A stretch of DNA of 64,000 nt from Bacteroidaceae bacterium (GTDB lineage Bacteria > Bacteroidota > Bacteroidia > Bacteroidales > Bacteroidaceae). Below, piece by piece: positions 47,788 through 56,246 of this stretch (positions within the stretch are counted from its first letter, which is position 1; every line of letters begins with the position of its first letter). A model generated the notes under the pieces. That model saw only the letters and a list, made by a program, of their open reading frames with translations, had not been told where the DNA came from and did not search any database. The stretch lies in assembly GCA_016286165.1 (NCBI GenBank), contig JAEESE010000014.1:1-64000 (forward strand), given 5' to 3'. The translations under genes and the position numbers were made by a program.

Positions 47788-49066
47788 CATTCTCTTCCTC
47801 TTCCTCGTCAGGGAATTCCTGACGCAGAATGCTGAGGACTTCGTCAACGGTTTCTTCCTCGAGGTCGGCGTTCTTGATGAGCATCTCGCGCGGAGCTTCG
47901 AGCACTGAGCGGGCTGTGGTCCAGCCGTTGTTCTTCAGTTCCTCGATGACCCATTCGTCGATCTCATCCTTGAAGTCGTCGAGATAGATATCATCTTCGA
48001 GCTCTTCGCTCTCGCCTTCAGCCACTTCGCGATACACGTCAATGACAGTGTCGGTGAGCATCGAGGCCAGACGGATGTTCAAGCCGCCCTTACCGATAGC
48101 CAGCGACACCTGATCCGGATCGAGGTAAACTTCGCAGTGCTTCTGATCTTCGTCGAGATTGATGCTATTGATCTGAGCGGGTCCGAGGGCACGTGTGATG
48201 AGCAGCTGGGGATTGTTGGTCCACTGGATTACGTCGAGGTTCTCGCCGCGCAGTTCGCGCACGATACCATGAACACGGCTGCCGCGCACGCCTACGCAAG
48301 CACCTACGGGGTCTACGCGGTCGTCGTAGCTCTCGACGGCAATCTTAGCACGCTCGCCGGGCACGCGGGCAATCTTGCGGATGGAGATGATGCCTTCGGC
48401 TATCTCCGGCACTTCGGCCTCGAGCAGGCGCTGCAGGAATACGGGGCTTGTGCGCGAGAGTATAATCTTAGGATTGCCGGTGGAGTTGTCGACGCGTGAG
48501 ATGACGGCGCGAGCCGGCTCGCCCTTGCGGAAGAAGTCTCCGGGGATCTGCTCGTTCTTCGGCAGCAGCAGTTCGTTGCCTTCCTCGTCAAGCAGCAGCA
48601 CTTCCTTGTGCCACACCTGATAGACCTCGGCCGAGATGATGTCGCCCACCATGTCTTTGTACTTGTTGTAGAGGGCATCGTGCTCCAGCTCGAGGATGCG
48701 CGAGGCGAGTGTCTGACGCAGGGTGAGAATGGCACGACGGCCGAACTTTGAGAAGTCGACGGGTTCGGACACGTCTTCTCCTACCTCGTAGTCGTCGGCA
48801 ATCTTGCGTGCTTCAGAGAGGCCGATCTGCATGTTGGGATCTTCCACTTCGTCGTCCTCTACCACTGTGCGGTTGCGATAGATTTCAAAGTCGCCCTTGT
48901 CGGGGTTCACGATTACGTCGTAGTTCTCGTCGGTGCCTTGCATCTTAGCAATCACGTTGCGAAAACTCTCCTCGAGCACGCTCACCAGTGTGGCGCGGTC
49001 GATGTTCTTTGTCTCCTTGAACTCTGCAAAAGAGTCGATGAGAGCGTTAGTTTGTTTCTTTGCCAT
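47774..49066 (-). CDS. nusA: Transcription elongation factor NusA
   Basis: NusA (430 residues) modulates pausing, termination and antitermination. It has the N-terminal polymerase-binding domain (about 1-130), an S1 domain (GDIISAEVYQVW), two KH domains (DPVGACVGVRGSRVHGIVRELRGE; LAIGKGGLNIRLAS) and an acidic C-terminus (QEFPDEEEEENESEK). The E. coli C-terminal acidic repeats are absent, as usual outside Proteobacteria. It lies between rimP and infB. Confidence 0.96.
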   Translation of the reverse strand: MAKKQTNALIDSFAEFKETKNIDRATLVSVLEESFRNVIAKMQGTDENYDVIVNPDKGDFEIYRNRTVVEDDEVEDPNMQIGLSEARKIADDYEVGEDVSEPVDFSKFGRRAILTLRQTLASRILELEHDALYNKYKDMVGDIISAEVYQVWHKEVLLLDEEGNELLLPKNEQIPGDFFRKGEPARAVISRVDNSTGNPKIILSRTSPVFLQRLLEAEVPEIAEGIISIRKIARVPGERAKIAVESYDDRVDPVGACVGVRGSRVHGIVRELRGENLDVIQWTNNPQLLITRALGPAQINSINLDEDQKHCEVYLDPDQVSLAIGKGGLNIRLASMLTDTVIDVYREVAEGESEELEDDIYLDDFKDEIDEWVIEELKNNGWTTARSVLEAPREMLIKNADLEEETVDEVLSILRQEFPDEEEEENESEK

Positions 49067-49074
49067 GTATATTT

Positions 49075-49171
49075 AGTTTAATGTTTAACGTTTAATGTTT
49101 AATGTGGGTTGCTTTGCTACTCGTGAAGTCTGCCGTCTAAGGTATTTGCATTAAACCTTAAACTTTAAACT
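49075..49171. repeat. Heptamer-built inverted repeat between nusA and rimP
   Basis: Left arm: AGTTTAA, TGTTTAA, CGTTTAA, TGTTTAA (49075-49102). Right arm: TTAAACC, TTAAACT, TTAAACT (49151-49171). The spacer of about 48 bases has no strong structure. The words are nearly those of the tuf-tRNA repeat at 262-359. Confidence 0.85.
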
Positions 49172-49190
49172 GCGAGCGCAGCGCGAGCCT

Positions 49191-49658
49191 TCATTTGAAG
49201 TCGATGATGTAGCGGCCGCTCTTGACGTCGCTCATGGCGAGCGTCATGTCCACGTCCTGCATCACAGGGCGTTTCTTGCCTTCGACTTGCACCTTCTGGC
49301 GCACGGCAATCACCACGTGCTGGGCATCAGCTTCCTTGAGCATTCCTTTGAGCTTGCGGTTGTCGGTAGTGATTATCTCCACTTCCTTGCCTACGTGGTT
49401 CTGCCACTGGCGCAGCACCTTGAAGGGCTGACCCAGTCCGGCGCTGCCCACCTCAAGTTCGTAGTCTTCTACGTCGCGGTCGAGGTGCTCTTCAATGAAA
49501 CGCGACAGCTGTACGCAATCGTCAATCCATACGCCGTCGGCATGGTCTATCTCCACGGTGATGAAATCGTCGGGCGTCACCGTGAGGTCTGTTAGGAAAT
49601 AATCTTTGCCCTCGAGCCATTGCTCTACGAGCTCATTCACTGTTTGCTTGTCGATCAT
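49191..49658 (-). CDS. rimP: Ribosome maturation factor RimP
   Basis: RimP (155 residues) helps assemble the 30S subunit. Diagnostic strings are LSRFIEEHLDRDVEDYELEVGSAGLGQPF and the second-domain segment VEIITTDNRKLKGMLKEADAQHVVIAV. It is the first gene of rimP-nusA-infB-cvpA, with a good promoter about 170 bases upstream. Confidence 0.94.
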   Translation of the reverse strand: MIDKQTVNELVEQWLEGKDYFLTDLTVTPDDFITVEIDHADGVWIDDCVQLSRFIEEHLDRDVEDYELEVGSAGLGQPFKVLRQWQNHVGKEVEIITTDNRKLKGMLKEADAQHVVIAVRQKVQVEGKKRPVMQDVDMTLAMSDVKSGRYIIDFK

Positions 49659-49824
49659 TCTTGTTTTCGTTTAGCGTTCTACGATTTATATAATCTTTAG
49701 TGCTTACTCTTTGAAATAGGAAAAAGGAAACGGCCACCTCTTTAATCCTTAATCTCTAATCCTTAATCCTTTAAATAGTGAAGCGAAGAACCTTAGCGGC
49801 CCCTCGCTTCCTCACGTTTGCGGT

Positions 49825-49857
49825 GCAAAAGTAGGTCAAAATCCCGTAACTGCCAAA
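49825..49857 (-). promoter_or_regulatory. Promoter of the rimP operon
   Basis: The minus strand shows TACTTTTG (49825-49832) and TTTG (49854-49857), 21 bases apart. The leader of about 165 bases holds further heptad words (TTAATCC/CTAATCC, 49742-49776). Confidence 0.7.
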
Positions 49858-49959
49858 TAAACAGCTAATAAAAACATCAAAACCAGCCGTTTTTTATATA
49901 AAAAGCTCTCTATGGTGTAAAATCTTTCAACTTTCAACTCTTAACTCTCAACTTTTCAC

Positions 49960-49967
49960 TACCTTTG
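49960..49967 (+). promoter_or_regulatory. Promoter -7 element of cysE
   Basis: TACCTTTG lies 26 bases before the ATG. The -33 region is filled by heptad words (CAACTTT, CAACTCT, TAACTCT, CAACTTT; 49928-49955), so the repeat itself occupies the promoter. Confidence 0.6.
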
Positions 49968-49992
49968 CAGCCAAAATTGAAACACTGAGCGA

Positions 49993-50766
49993 ATGAGCAC
50001 AAGATTGCAATTGCCGACCAATGCCGATATCGACCTGCTGATGAGCAGGATAAAGGGTATCTTGTTTCCCGATGTTTTTGGTGTTGTCGATGAGGAAGAC
50101 TTGCGGGTGCAGCTGAATCAGTATGTCCGTTTTGCCGTTGAGGCAAGCGGCGCTAATTCTTCCATCTCTTCAGTCGAAGGGTACGAGATAGAGCTTCCGC
50201 TCGCGGAGATAGGCGACCTGCTGCGTCAGGACATACAAGCCGCTGCCGACAACGACCCTGCCGCTTCTTCCACTCTCGAGGTGATGTGCTGTTACCCAGC
50301 CTTCACCGCCATGCTCCACTACCGAGTAGCTCATGCTTTGTACCAGCTGAACGTACCTTTGCTGCCGCGTATCATCACCGAGCGTGCCCACTCCATCACG
50401 GGCATCGACATTCACCCGGCAGCACAGATAGGGCCCGCCTTCGGCATAGACCACGGCACAGGCATCGTCATAGGTGCCACGTCAATCATCGGTTCGCATG
50501 TCATGGTGTATCAGGGCGTCACCCTCGGTGCCAAGCATTTTGCCCGCGATGCCGAAGGCCACATGATAGACCAGCCCCGTCACCCCATCTTGGAGGACTA
50601 CGTTACCGTATATTCCAATACCTCGCTCCTGGGACGCATTCGCATAGGTCATCATTCGGTTATCGGCGGTAACCTGTGGATTACCCACGATGTGCCGCCA
50701 TATTCGCAGGTGCGCCAGTCGCGGCCTGTGAAGAAGGTTAGCTTCGAAAACGGTGACGGTATTTAA
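49993..50766 (+). CDS. cysE: Serine O-acetyltransferase
   Basis: This 257-residue enzyme makes O-acetylserine for cysteine synthesis. The C-terminal half has the left-handed beta-helix hexapeptide repeats with catalytic residues in DIHPAAQIGPAFGIDHGTGIVIG and VMVYQGVTLGAKHF. The N-terminal half is the helical trimer-forming domain. The C-terminal tail ends in ENGDGI, the type of ending that in known enzymes inserts into cysteine synthase; this contact is inference. A perfect hairpin follows. Confidence 0.92.
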   Translation: MSTRLQLPTNADIDLLMSRIKGILFPDVFGVVDEEDLRVQLNQYVRFAVEASGANSSISSVEGYEIELPLAEIGDLLRQDIQAAADNDPAASSTLEVMCCYPAFTAMLHYRVAHALYQLNVPLLPRIITERAHSITGIDIHPAAQIGPAFGIDHGTGIVIGATSIIGSHVMVYQGVTLGAKHFARDAEGHMIDQPRHPILEDYVTVYSNTSLLGRIRIGHHSVIGGNLWITHDVPPYSQVRQSRPVKKVSFENGDGI

Positions 50767-50825
50767 CCCGAATCTTAATGACCGCTTTAGGTCTATCGTA
50801 GCCTTAGCATAAGGCATATCATAAC

Positions 50826-50864
50826 ACAACGGCCGATTGAACGTCTTGTCCAATCGGCCGTTGT
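50826..50864. terminator. Bidirectional hairpin between cysE and the PBP4 gene
   Basis: ACAACGGCCGATTG (50826-50839) pairs perfectly with CAATCGGCCGTTGT (50851-50864), a 14-bp stem with 11-base loop between convergent genes. The T-tract is weak (CTGTTGT). Confidence 0.75.
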
Positions 50865-50917
50865 CTGTTGTATGACAGTGGTATAAGTTCTATGGTTCCG
50901 GAAGTGTAGGTCTTGGC

Positions 50918-52300
50918 CTATTCACTTATCAGTCGGCACACGCGGTCCTGGAAATCGCGGGCCTCCGCCATGGAACGCACGCCTTGGTTCATAATGGCGA
51001 AAGCTATGAGATGGCCTGTGGAGCGTTGTGTTGTATACCCTACCAGGGTAGACACGGCGCTTACCGACCCCGTCTTGGCGCGTACGTTCTGAGCTGCCGG
51101 GGTGCCTGCCATTCGGTTCTTCAGAGTGCCGTCGACACTGGCCACGGGCAACACAGCCATCAGAGGATTCAGGATGCGTTCGGGCTGCGTAGTAGCATAA
51201 GCCAGCAGGCATGTGAAGGCAGCAGGCGTCTGGTAGTTGTAGAGTGATAGTCCGCTACCGTCGGCCACGGTGGAGATGCCTTCGCGGCCGCCCCATGTTG
51301 GCAGATGGCTTTTGTTTATCACGGCGCTCACGGCAGCGGCTCCGTTCTTGCGGCTATAGGATTTGGTGCTCTCCTTTATCGAGGAGAAGGCTCCGTAGGC
51401 CTTAGCCACGTGGTAGAACACCGCCTCGGCGCATAGGTTGTCGCTCTCCTTCATCATAGGCTGCAGCACGGCCGTCAGCGGGCGGGCTACAGTGGCCAAT
51501 GGTGTGGCAGCTGCCGGGGCAGTTCCCACGGAAGTGCCTCGTCCCACGCTTATCCCTACGGCACGGAAGGCAGCCATCAACTGGTCCACCAGCACGGGCT
51601 TGCCGCCGCAGAGCATAGGCGACAGGGTGGGGTTGTCGTCGTCCCAGCACCAGCCCCAGCCAAACTCATCGGAATCCTTGAACGAAGCATCTACTATCAG
51701 ACGGCCGTTGATGGTGCGTATGCCGGCAGCCCGCAGTTGGTTGGCCAGCGAACGGACGTCAGCCGCTGTCAGCAGAGGGTCCATCACACCTTTAATAAAT
51801 ATGTCGCCGGTGAGCACGCTGCCCGTCTGCGACGCGGTGGTGAGGATTTGTGTGGTCAGTGCATATCCTGGTCCCAGCAGGTCGAGTGCCGTCACCGCCG
51901 TAGCCACTTTCTCTGTCGAGGCGGGACGCATGCGCTGGTGGGCGTTGTGTGCATATAGCACCTCGGCTGTGGTGAGGTCTACGATATGCAGCCCAAGCTG
52001 GCTGCGCTCCAGCAAGGTATCGACCGACAGGAGCAGCTCGTCGAGCGTAGCAGTGAGCCGGCTGGAGGCCACAGGCTTGGCATCGCCCTGGCGCGAGGCG
52101 TGTGAGCTGGTGCGTTTGTCGTCGTCGAACATGCTGCCGTCGCGCAGCAGTTCCATCACATCGCCGCCCGAAGTGCCGGTCGTGCTCTCGATGAGCGGGC
52201 TATGGGCTGAGTCGGGTGAAGTCTGTTGCCGGGCCATGCGGCTGGTGCTTCCACAGGCAGCAAGGACCACAGCCAGAGCCCCTAAAATCACTTTTTTCAT
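50918..52300 (-). CDS. dacB: D-alanyl-D-alanine carboxypeptidase/endopeptidase (PBP4 type)
   Basis: This 460-residue S13-family peptidase trims or hydrolyses peptidoglycan cross-links. It is a lipoprotein (lipobox LAAC, C16). The penicillin-binding motifs are present: SxxK in PASTEK (S128-K131), SxN in KESDNLC and KTG in RAKTGS. The ~60 residues after the lipobox are a Ser/Thr-rich linker. It is divergent from nadB. Confidence 0.93.
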   Translation of the reverse strand: MKKVILGALAVVLAACGSTSRMARQQTSPDSAHSPLIESTTGTSGGDVMELLRDGSMFDDDKRTSSHASRQGDAKPVASSRLTATLDELLLSVDTLLERSQLGLHIVDLTTAEVLYAHNAHQRMRPASTEKVATAVTALDLLGPGYALTTQILTTASQTGSVLTGDIFIKGVMDPLLTAADVRSLANQLRAAGIRTINGRLIVDASFKDSDEFGWGWCWDDDNPTLSPMLCGGKPVLVDQLMAAFRAVGISVGRGTSVGTAPAAATPLATVARPLTAVLQPMMKESDNLCAEAVFYHVAKAYGAFSSIKESTKSYSRKNGAAAVSAVINKSHLPTWGGREGISTVADGSGLSLYNYQTPAAFTCLLAYATTQPERILNPLMAVLPVASVDGTLKNRMAGTPAAQNVRAKTGSVSAVSTLVGYTTQRSTGHLIAFAIMNQGVRSMAEARDFQDRVCRLISE

Positions 52301-52323
52301 CTCTTTCTTGTTTTATTTGGGTG

Positions 52324-52331
52324 CAAAGGTA
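52324..52331 (-). promoter_or_regulatory. Promoter -7 element of dacB
   Basis: The minus strand reads TACCTTTG, 24 bases before the ATG. The upstream region is the AGTTTAA heptad arm, with no separate -33 element. Confidence 0.55.
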
Positions 52332-52337
52332 AGGAAA

Positions 52338-52476
52338 AGTTTAAAGTTTAAAGTTTAAAGTGTGAAGTTTTTCTATAATTCACATAAATAATTCATCATT
52401 CTTCATTCTCCATTCTTTATTTTTCCTTATCTTTGTCGCCAGAAAATCTTTAGACATCACACTTTAAACATTAAAT
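52338..52476. repeat. Heptamer-built inverted repeat between dacB and nadB
   Basis: AGTTTAA occurs three times at 52338-52358, then AGTGTGA and AGTTTTT. The facing arm is ACACTTTAAACATTAAAT (52459-52476). Between them lies a block of CATTCTT-type heptads (52391-52418) and the nadB -7 element. Confidence 0.75.
52438..52445 (+). promoter_or_regulatory. Promoter -7 element of nadB
   Basis: TATCTTTG, 57 bases before the ATG. The -33 position is occupied by ATTC-rich heptads. Confidence 0.6.
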
Positions 52477-52479
52477 CAG

Positions 52480-52492
52480 CGGGCACTACCCG
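52480..52492 (+). promoter_or_regulatory. Start-proximal CGGG/CCCG hairpin of nadB
   Basis: CGGG (52480-52483) pairs with CCCG (52489-52492) around loop CACTA, nine bases before the ATG. It is matched by the element at 36800-36814. Confidence 0.55.
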
Positions 52493-52501
52493 TCACCCAT
52501 C

Positions 52502-54091
52502 ATGATCCGTAAATTCGATTTCCTCATCATCGGCTCAGGCGTAGCCGGCATGAGTTATGCACTCAAGGTCGCTCAGAGCGGCAAAGGAAAAGTGGCACTT
52601 ATCTGCAAGACGACTATCGACGAAGCAAACACCGACAAGGCGCAGGGCGGCGTAGCCAGCGTGACCAACCTCAAGGTGGACAACTTCGAAAAGCATATTC
52701 ACGACACTATGGTGGCCGGCGACTATATCTCCGACCCTGCCGCCGTGGAGCAAGTGGTTAAGAATGCGCCCAAGGGCATTGCCGACCTGGTGAAATGGGG
52801 CGTCAATTTCGACCGCAACGACGACGGCGAGTTCGACCTCCATCGCGAGGGCGGACACTCGGAGTTCCGTATCCTGCACCACGCCGACGACACCGGCCAC
52901 GAGATACAGCAGGGCCTGATCCGAGCCGTGCGCGCCGATAAGCGCATCACAGTGCTCGAGAACCATTTCGCCGTGGAGATAATCACCCAGCACCACCTCG
53001 GTCGCGAGGTAAACCGCCACATGACCGACATCGAATGCTATGGCGCCTACGTCCTTGATCCTGATACCCATAAGATTGACACCTTCCTCTCGCGCGTCAC
53101 GCTGATGGCCACCGGCGGCACGGGAGCCGTCTACGCTACCACCACCAACCCCAATATCGCCACCGGCGACGGCATAGCCATGGTCTATCGTGCCAAGGGT
53201 ATTGTCAAAGACATGGAGTTTGTGCAGTTCCACCCCACAGCACTCTACAATCCGGCTGAGACGCACCCCGCCTACCTCATCACCGAAGCTATGCGCGGTT
53301 ACGGCGGTATCCTGCGCCTGCCCAACGGCGAGGAATTCATGCAGAAGTATGACAAACGCCTCTCGCTGGCGCCGCGCGACATCGTGGCACGCGCCATCGA
53401 CAAGGAGATGAAGATTCACGGCATTGACCACGTATGTCTTGACGTCACACACAAAGACCCCGAGGAGACTAAGCACCATTTCCCCAATATCTATGCCAAG
53501 TGCCTCAGCATAGGCATCGACATCACCAAGCAGTACATACCCGTAGTGCCTTGCGCCCACTATATGTGCGGCGGCATCAAGGTGGACTTGAACGCCTGCT
53601 CCACCATACACCGCCTCTATGCCGTGGGCGAGTGCTCGTGCACAGGCCTCCACGGCGGCAATCGCCTCGCCTCCAACTCGCTAATCGAAGCCGTAGTCTA
53701 TGCCGACAAGGCTGCCGAGCACTCTATAGCACATATAGATGAATACACTTTCAACGACCAGGTGCCCGAATGGAACGACGAAGGCACTATGACCAACGAG
53801 GAGAAGGTGCTCATAGCTCAGGATATGCGCGAAGTGGGACAGATTATGTCCAACTACGTGGGCATCGTGCGTTCCGACCTTCGCCTCCACCGCGCCTGGA
53901 CACGCCTTGATATCATCTACGAGGAAACCGAAGAGCTCTTCAAGCGCGTCAAAGCCTCCAAGGATATATGCGAATTGCGCAATATGGTCAATGTCGGCTA
54001 CCTCATCACCCGTCAAGCCATAGAACGCAAGGAGAGCCGTGGGCTTCACTACACTGTGGACTATCCCAAGCATGCGTATGACCAGAAATAA
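52502..54091 (+). CDS. nadB: L-aspartate oxidase
   Basis: This 529-residue flavoenzyme oxidises aspartate to iminoaspartate, the first step of de novo NAD synthesis. The FAD motif is IIGSGVAGMSYAL at the N-terminus. GGHSEFRILHHADDTG and EFVQFHPTAL are typical, and the active-site Arg region APRDIVARAID and the signature CGGIKVDLNACSTIHRLYAVGECSCTGLHGGNRLASNSL are complete. nadA and nadC are not in the window. The SGNH gene follows after 6 bases. Confidence 0.95.
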   Translation: MIRKFDFLIIGSGVAGMSYALKVAQSGKGKVALICKTTIDEANTDKAQGGVASVTNLKVDNFEKHIHDTMVAGDYISDPAAVEQVVKNAPKGIADLVKWGVNFDRNDDGEFDLHREGGHSEFRILHHADDTGHEIQQGLIRAVRADKRITVLENHFAVEIITQHHLGREVNRHMTDIECYGAYVLDPDTHKIDTFLSRVTLMATGGTGAVYATTTNPNIATGDGIAMVYRAKGIVKDMEFVQFHPTALYNPAETHPAYLITEAMRGYGGILRLPNGEEFMQKYDKRLSLAPRDIVARAIDKEMKIHGIDHVCLDVTHKDPEETKHHFPNIYAKCLSIGIDITKQYIPVVPCAHYMCGGIKVDLNACSTIHRLYAVGECSCTGLHGGNRLASNSLIEAVVYADKAAEHSIAHIDEYTFNDQVPEWNDEGTMTNEEKVLIAQDMREVGQIMSNYVGIVRSDLRLHRAWTRLDIIYEETEELFKRVKASKDICELRNMVNVGYLITRQAIERKESRGLHYTVDYPKHAYDQK

Positions 54092-54097
54092 CCATCC

Positions 54098-55213
54098 ATG
54101 AAGCGCTACATATTTTTATTCTTCATTCTTCATTCATCATTATTCATTAACGTCAGTGTCGCTGACGCCCAGACTCATTGGCAGAACCCACTCGAGGCGG
54201 GAGAGAATATGGTGCACGGTCGCTGGTGGAATAGCGAATTAAAGGACAACTACCACCGCCTCACTCCCCGTGCCGAAGGTGTAGTGCGCAGCTCCGTATG
54301 GGGCCTTTCCAAGCAGTCGGCAGGTCTCTCCGTCTGCTTTCACACCAACGCTCCCACCATCCGTGTGCGCTACAAGGTCACAGGCGGTCTCGCCATGTTC
54401 CACATGCCGCAGACGGGTGTCTCAGGTCTCGACCTCTACGCCACCGATGCCGACGGCCGTCTGCGCTGGTGCGCCAGCAAGTTCAACCTCTCGTTCAAGG
54501 ATACCATAAACTACGAGTTTCGCGACATCACCTATTTCACAGGCGAGGACCGCGGCTACGACTTCGAGCTCTTCCTTCCCCTCTACAACGAGGTGGCGTG
54601 GCTCGAAGTGGGTGTCGACGAGGGGCATGAGCTGCGTTTCATCCCCGCTCCCGCCGAGCAGCCCATCGTGGTCTATGGCACCAGCATTGCTCAGGGTGCC
54701 TGCGCCTCGCGCACGGGCATGGCGTGGACTAATATCGTGCACCGCGAGAGCCATTACCCTGTCATCAACCTCGGTTTCTCGGGCAACGCGCTGATTGAGG
54801 AAGAGGTGTTTCGCTTCCTCGCCGAGATAGATGCCAAGCTCTTCGTCATCGACTGCCTGCCCAATATGGCCACCGAGCGCACCGAGCTCATCTACGACCG
54901 CCTCATCCGCGGCATCGGCATCCTGCGCGCTAGGAGTCAGGCGCCTATCCTCCTCGTGGAGCACAACTATGCCAATGGCAGCAGCTCGCAGCAGTCCGTG
55001 GATTGGTACACACATTCCAATGCCGAGCAGCGCCGAGCCTACGACCGTCTTGTTGCCGACGGCGTAGCCGGTCTCTACTACCTCTCGCACGCCGAACTCG
55101 CCTTCACTCAGGAATCCATGGTCGAGGGCATACACCCCAACGACCTCGGCATGCGCCAATACGCCGACGCCTACCTTCGCAAGCTCCACGCTATCTTCAT
55201 GAGTGAGCATTAA
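54098..55213 (+). CDS. Exported SGNH/GDSL-family esterase
   Basis: This 371-residue secreted protein has signal peptide MKRYIFLFFILHSSLFINVSVADAQ. An N-terminal beta-sandwich domain (about 35-185) is followed by the SGNH hydrolase core. The nucleophile is S196 in VVYGTSIAQGACASR, and the catalytic Asp/His are in EGIHPNDLGM near residue 347. Similar proteins act as carbohydrate esterases. Codons 7-18 of the signal peptide come from ATTCTTC-type heptad repeats. It may be cotranscribed with nadB. Confidence 0.87.
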   Translation: MKRYIFLFFILHSSLFINVSVADAQTHWQNPLEAGENMVHGRWWNSELKDNYHRLTPRAEGVVRSSVWGLSKQSAGLSVCFHTNAPTIRVRYKVTGGLAMFHMPQTGVSGLDLYATDADGRLRWCASKFNLSFKDTINYEFRDITYFTGEDRGYDFELFLPLYNEVAWLEVGVDEGHELRFIPAPAEQPIVVYGTSIAQGACASRTGMAWTNIVHRESHYPVINLGFSGNALIEEEVFRFLAEIDAKLFVIDCLPNMATERTELIYDRLIRGIGILRARSQAPILLVEHNYANGSSSQQSVDWYTHSNAEQRRAYDRLVADGVAGLYYLSHAELAFTQESMVEGIHPNDLGMRQYADAYLRKLHAIFMSEH

Positions 55214-55279
55214 TCACCATGCGAAAACTTTTTTTGCCGACGTGTGTAATAATTATAAGGTATTGAGGTCTTATATACG

Positions 55280-55828
55280 ATGACCGACCGAGAACTCACA
55301 TACCAAGTCACGCAGCGCGGCAGCCACAAGGCCTTTGCAGAAATCGTCCATCGCTATTCGGCAATGGTCTTCTCGAAGGCGTTGGGCGTGACGCACAGCG
55401 AGGAGGGGGCAGCCGAGGTGACGCAACAGACGTTTGTCCGCGCCTACGAGAACCTCGACACCTGGCGCGGCACGGAGCTGGGACCCTGGCTCGTGGCCAT
55501 AGCAGCACATACAGCCCTCAAGCACCTCGACAAGGAACGGCGTCGGCGTACCACCTCGCTCGACGACATTCCGAAGGCATCGCTCGGCGATTCCGCCACC
55601 GAGTCCACCTACTCTGAAGAGCACGAAGCCCGCCTGCAACAAATGGAAGCCGCCATCGCCTCGCTGCCTGAGGCCGACCAACAACTGCTGCGCCTCCACT
55701 ACTACGAGCAGCAACGCACCGCCGACATCGCCCGCCAGACAGGACTCTCGCAAAGCAATGTACTCGTGAAACTGCACAGGATACGTGAACGACTCAAAAA
55801 ACTCATGACTCATGAACAAACCTACTGA
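55280..55828 (+). CDS. ECF-type RNA polymerase sigma factor
   Basis: This 182-residue sigma factor has region 2 (FAEIVHRYSAMVFSKALGVTHSEEGAAEVTQQTFVRAYENLDTWRG) and region 4 (LPEADQQLLRLHYYEQQRTADIARQTGLSQSNVLVKLHRIRERLKKLM) with a short linker, so it belongs to group 4. It starts a set of three genes with the membrane proteins at 55812 and 56247; the 17-base overlap with the next gene implies coupling. No promoter was recognised upstream. Confidence 0.93.
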   Translation: MTDRELTYQVTQRGSHKAFAEIVHRYSAMVFSKALGVTHSEEGAAEVTQQTFVRAYENLDTWRGTELGPWLVAIAAHTALKHLDKERRRRTTSLDDIPKASLGDSATESTYSEEHEARLQQMEAAIASLPEADQQLLRLHYYEQQRTADIARQTGLSQSNVLVKLHRIRERLKKLMTHEQTY

Positions 55829-56159
55829 CACCCTCAACGAAGCTTTCGCTCCCGACCCTCTCGACGACCTCATCCGCGAGACCGTAGATCGCCGCGAACT
55901 CATCGCAGACCTCGACCACATGATCATCGCCGACGTGCGGCAGCGCGTGCGCCGAGCCCGCCTGCGCCGCTGGGCGCGCATCCTGGCCTTCAGCTTCGGA
56001 CTGCCGCTGGCGCTGCTCGTCTTCTTCGCGTGTGCGTACCATTATATTCATGAGCACGGCTGGACTTACATGACCATTTGGGTTATGCTGTGGCCCACGC
56101 TCGCGCTGCTCTTCTGCACCCACCGTGCCCTCGCCACTTTTTCGCCCGACGAGGTGTAA
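55812..56159 (+). CDS. Small membrane protein overlapping the sigma factor gene
   Basis: This 115-residue protein has a charged N-terminal 50 residues (DPLDDLIRETVDRRELIADLD), an Arg-rich stretch (RQRVRRARLRRWAR), and two membrane segments (ILAFSFGLPLALLVFFACAY, MTIWVMLWPTLALLFC). It is in the position of an anti-sigma factor, but lacks a recognisable zinc HxxxCxxC motif, so that role is inference. No named domain recognised. Confidence 0.72.
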   Translation: MNKPTDTLNEAFAPDPLDDLIRETVDRRELIADLDHMIIADVRQRVRRARLRRWARILAFSFGLPLALLVFFACAYHYIHEHGWTYMTIWVMLWPTLALLFCTHRALATFSPDEV

Positions 56160-56246
56160 TAAAACCCAGGCCTTGCGGTCTTAAGTATGTAAGGCGCTCT
56201 TAACCAAACAAAAAATATTAACCCAATAAAACCCACTTCAACAATC

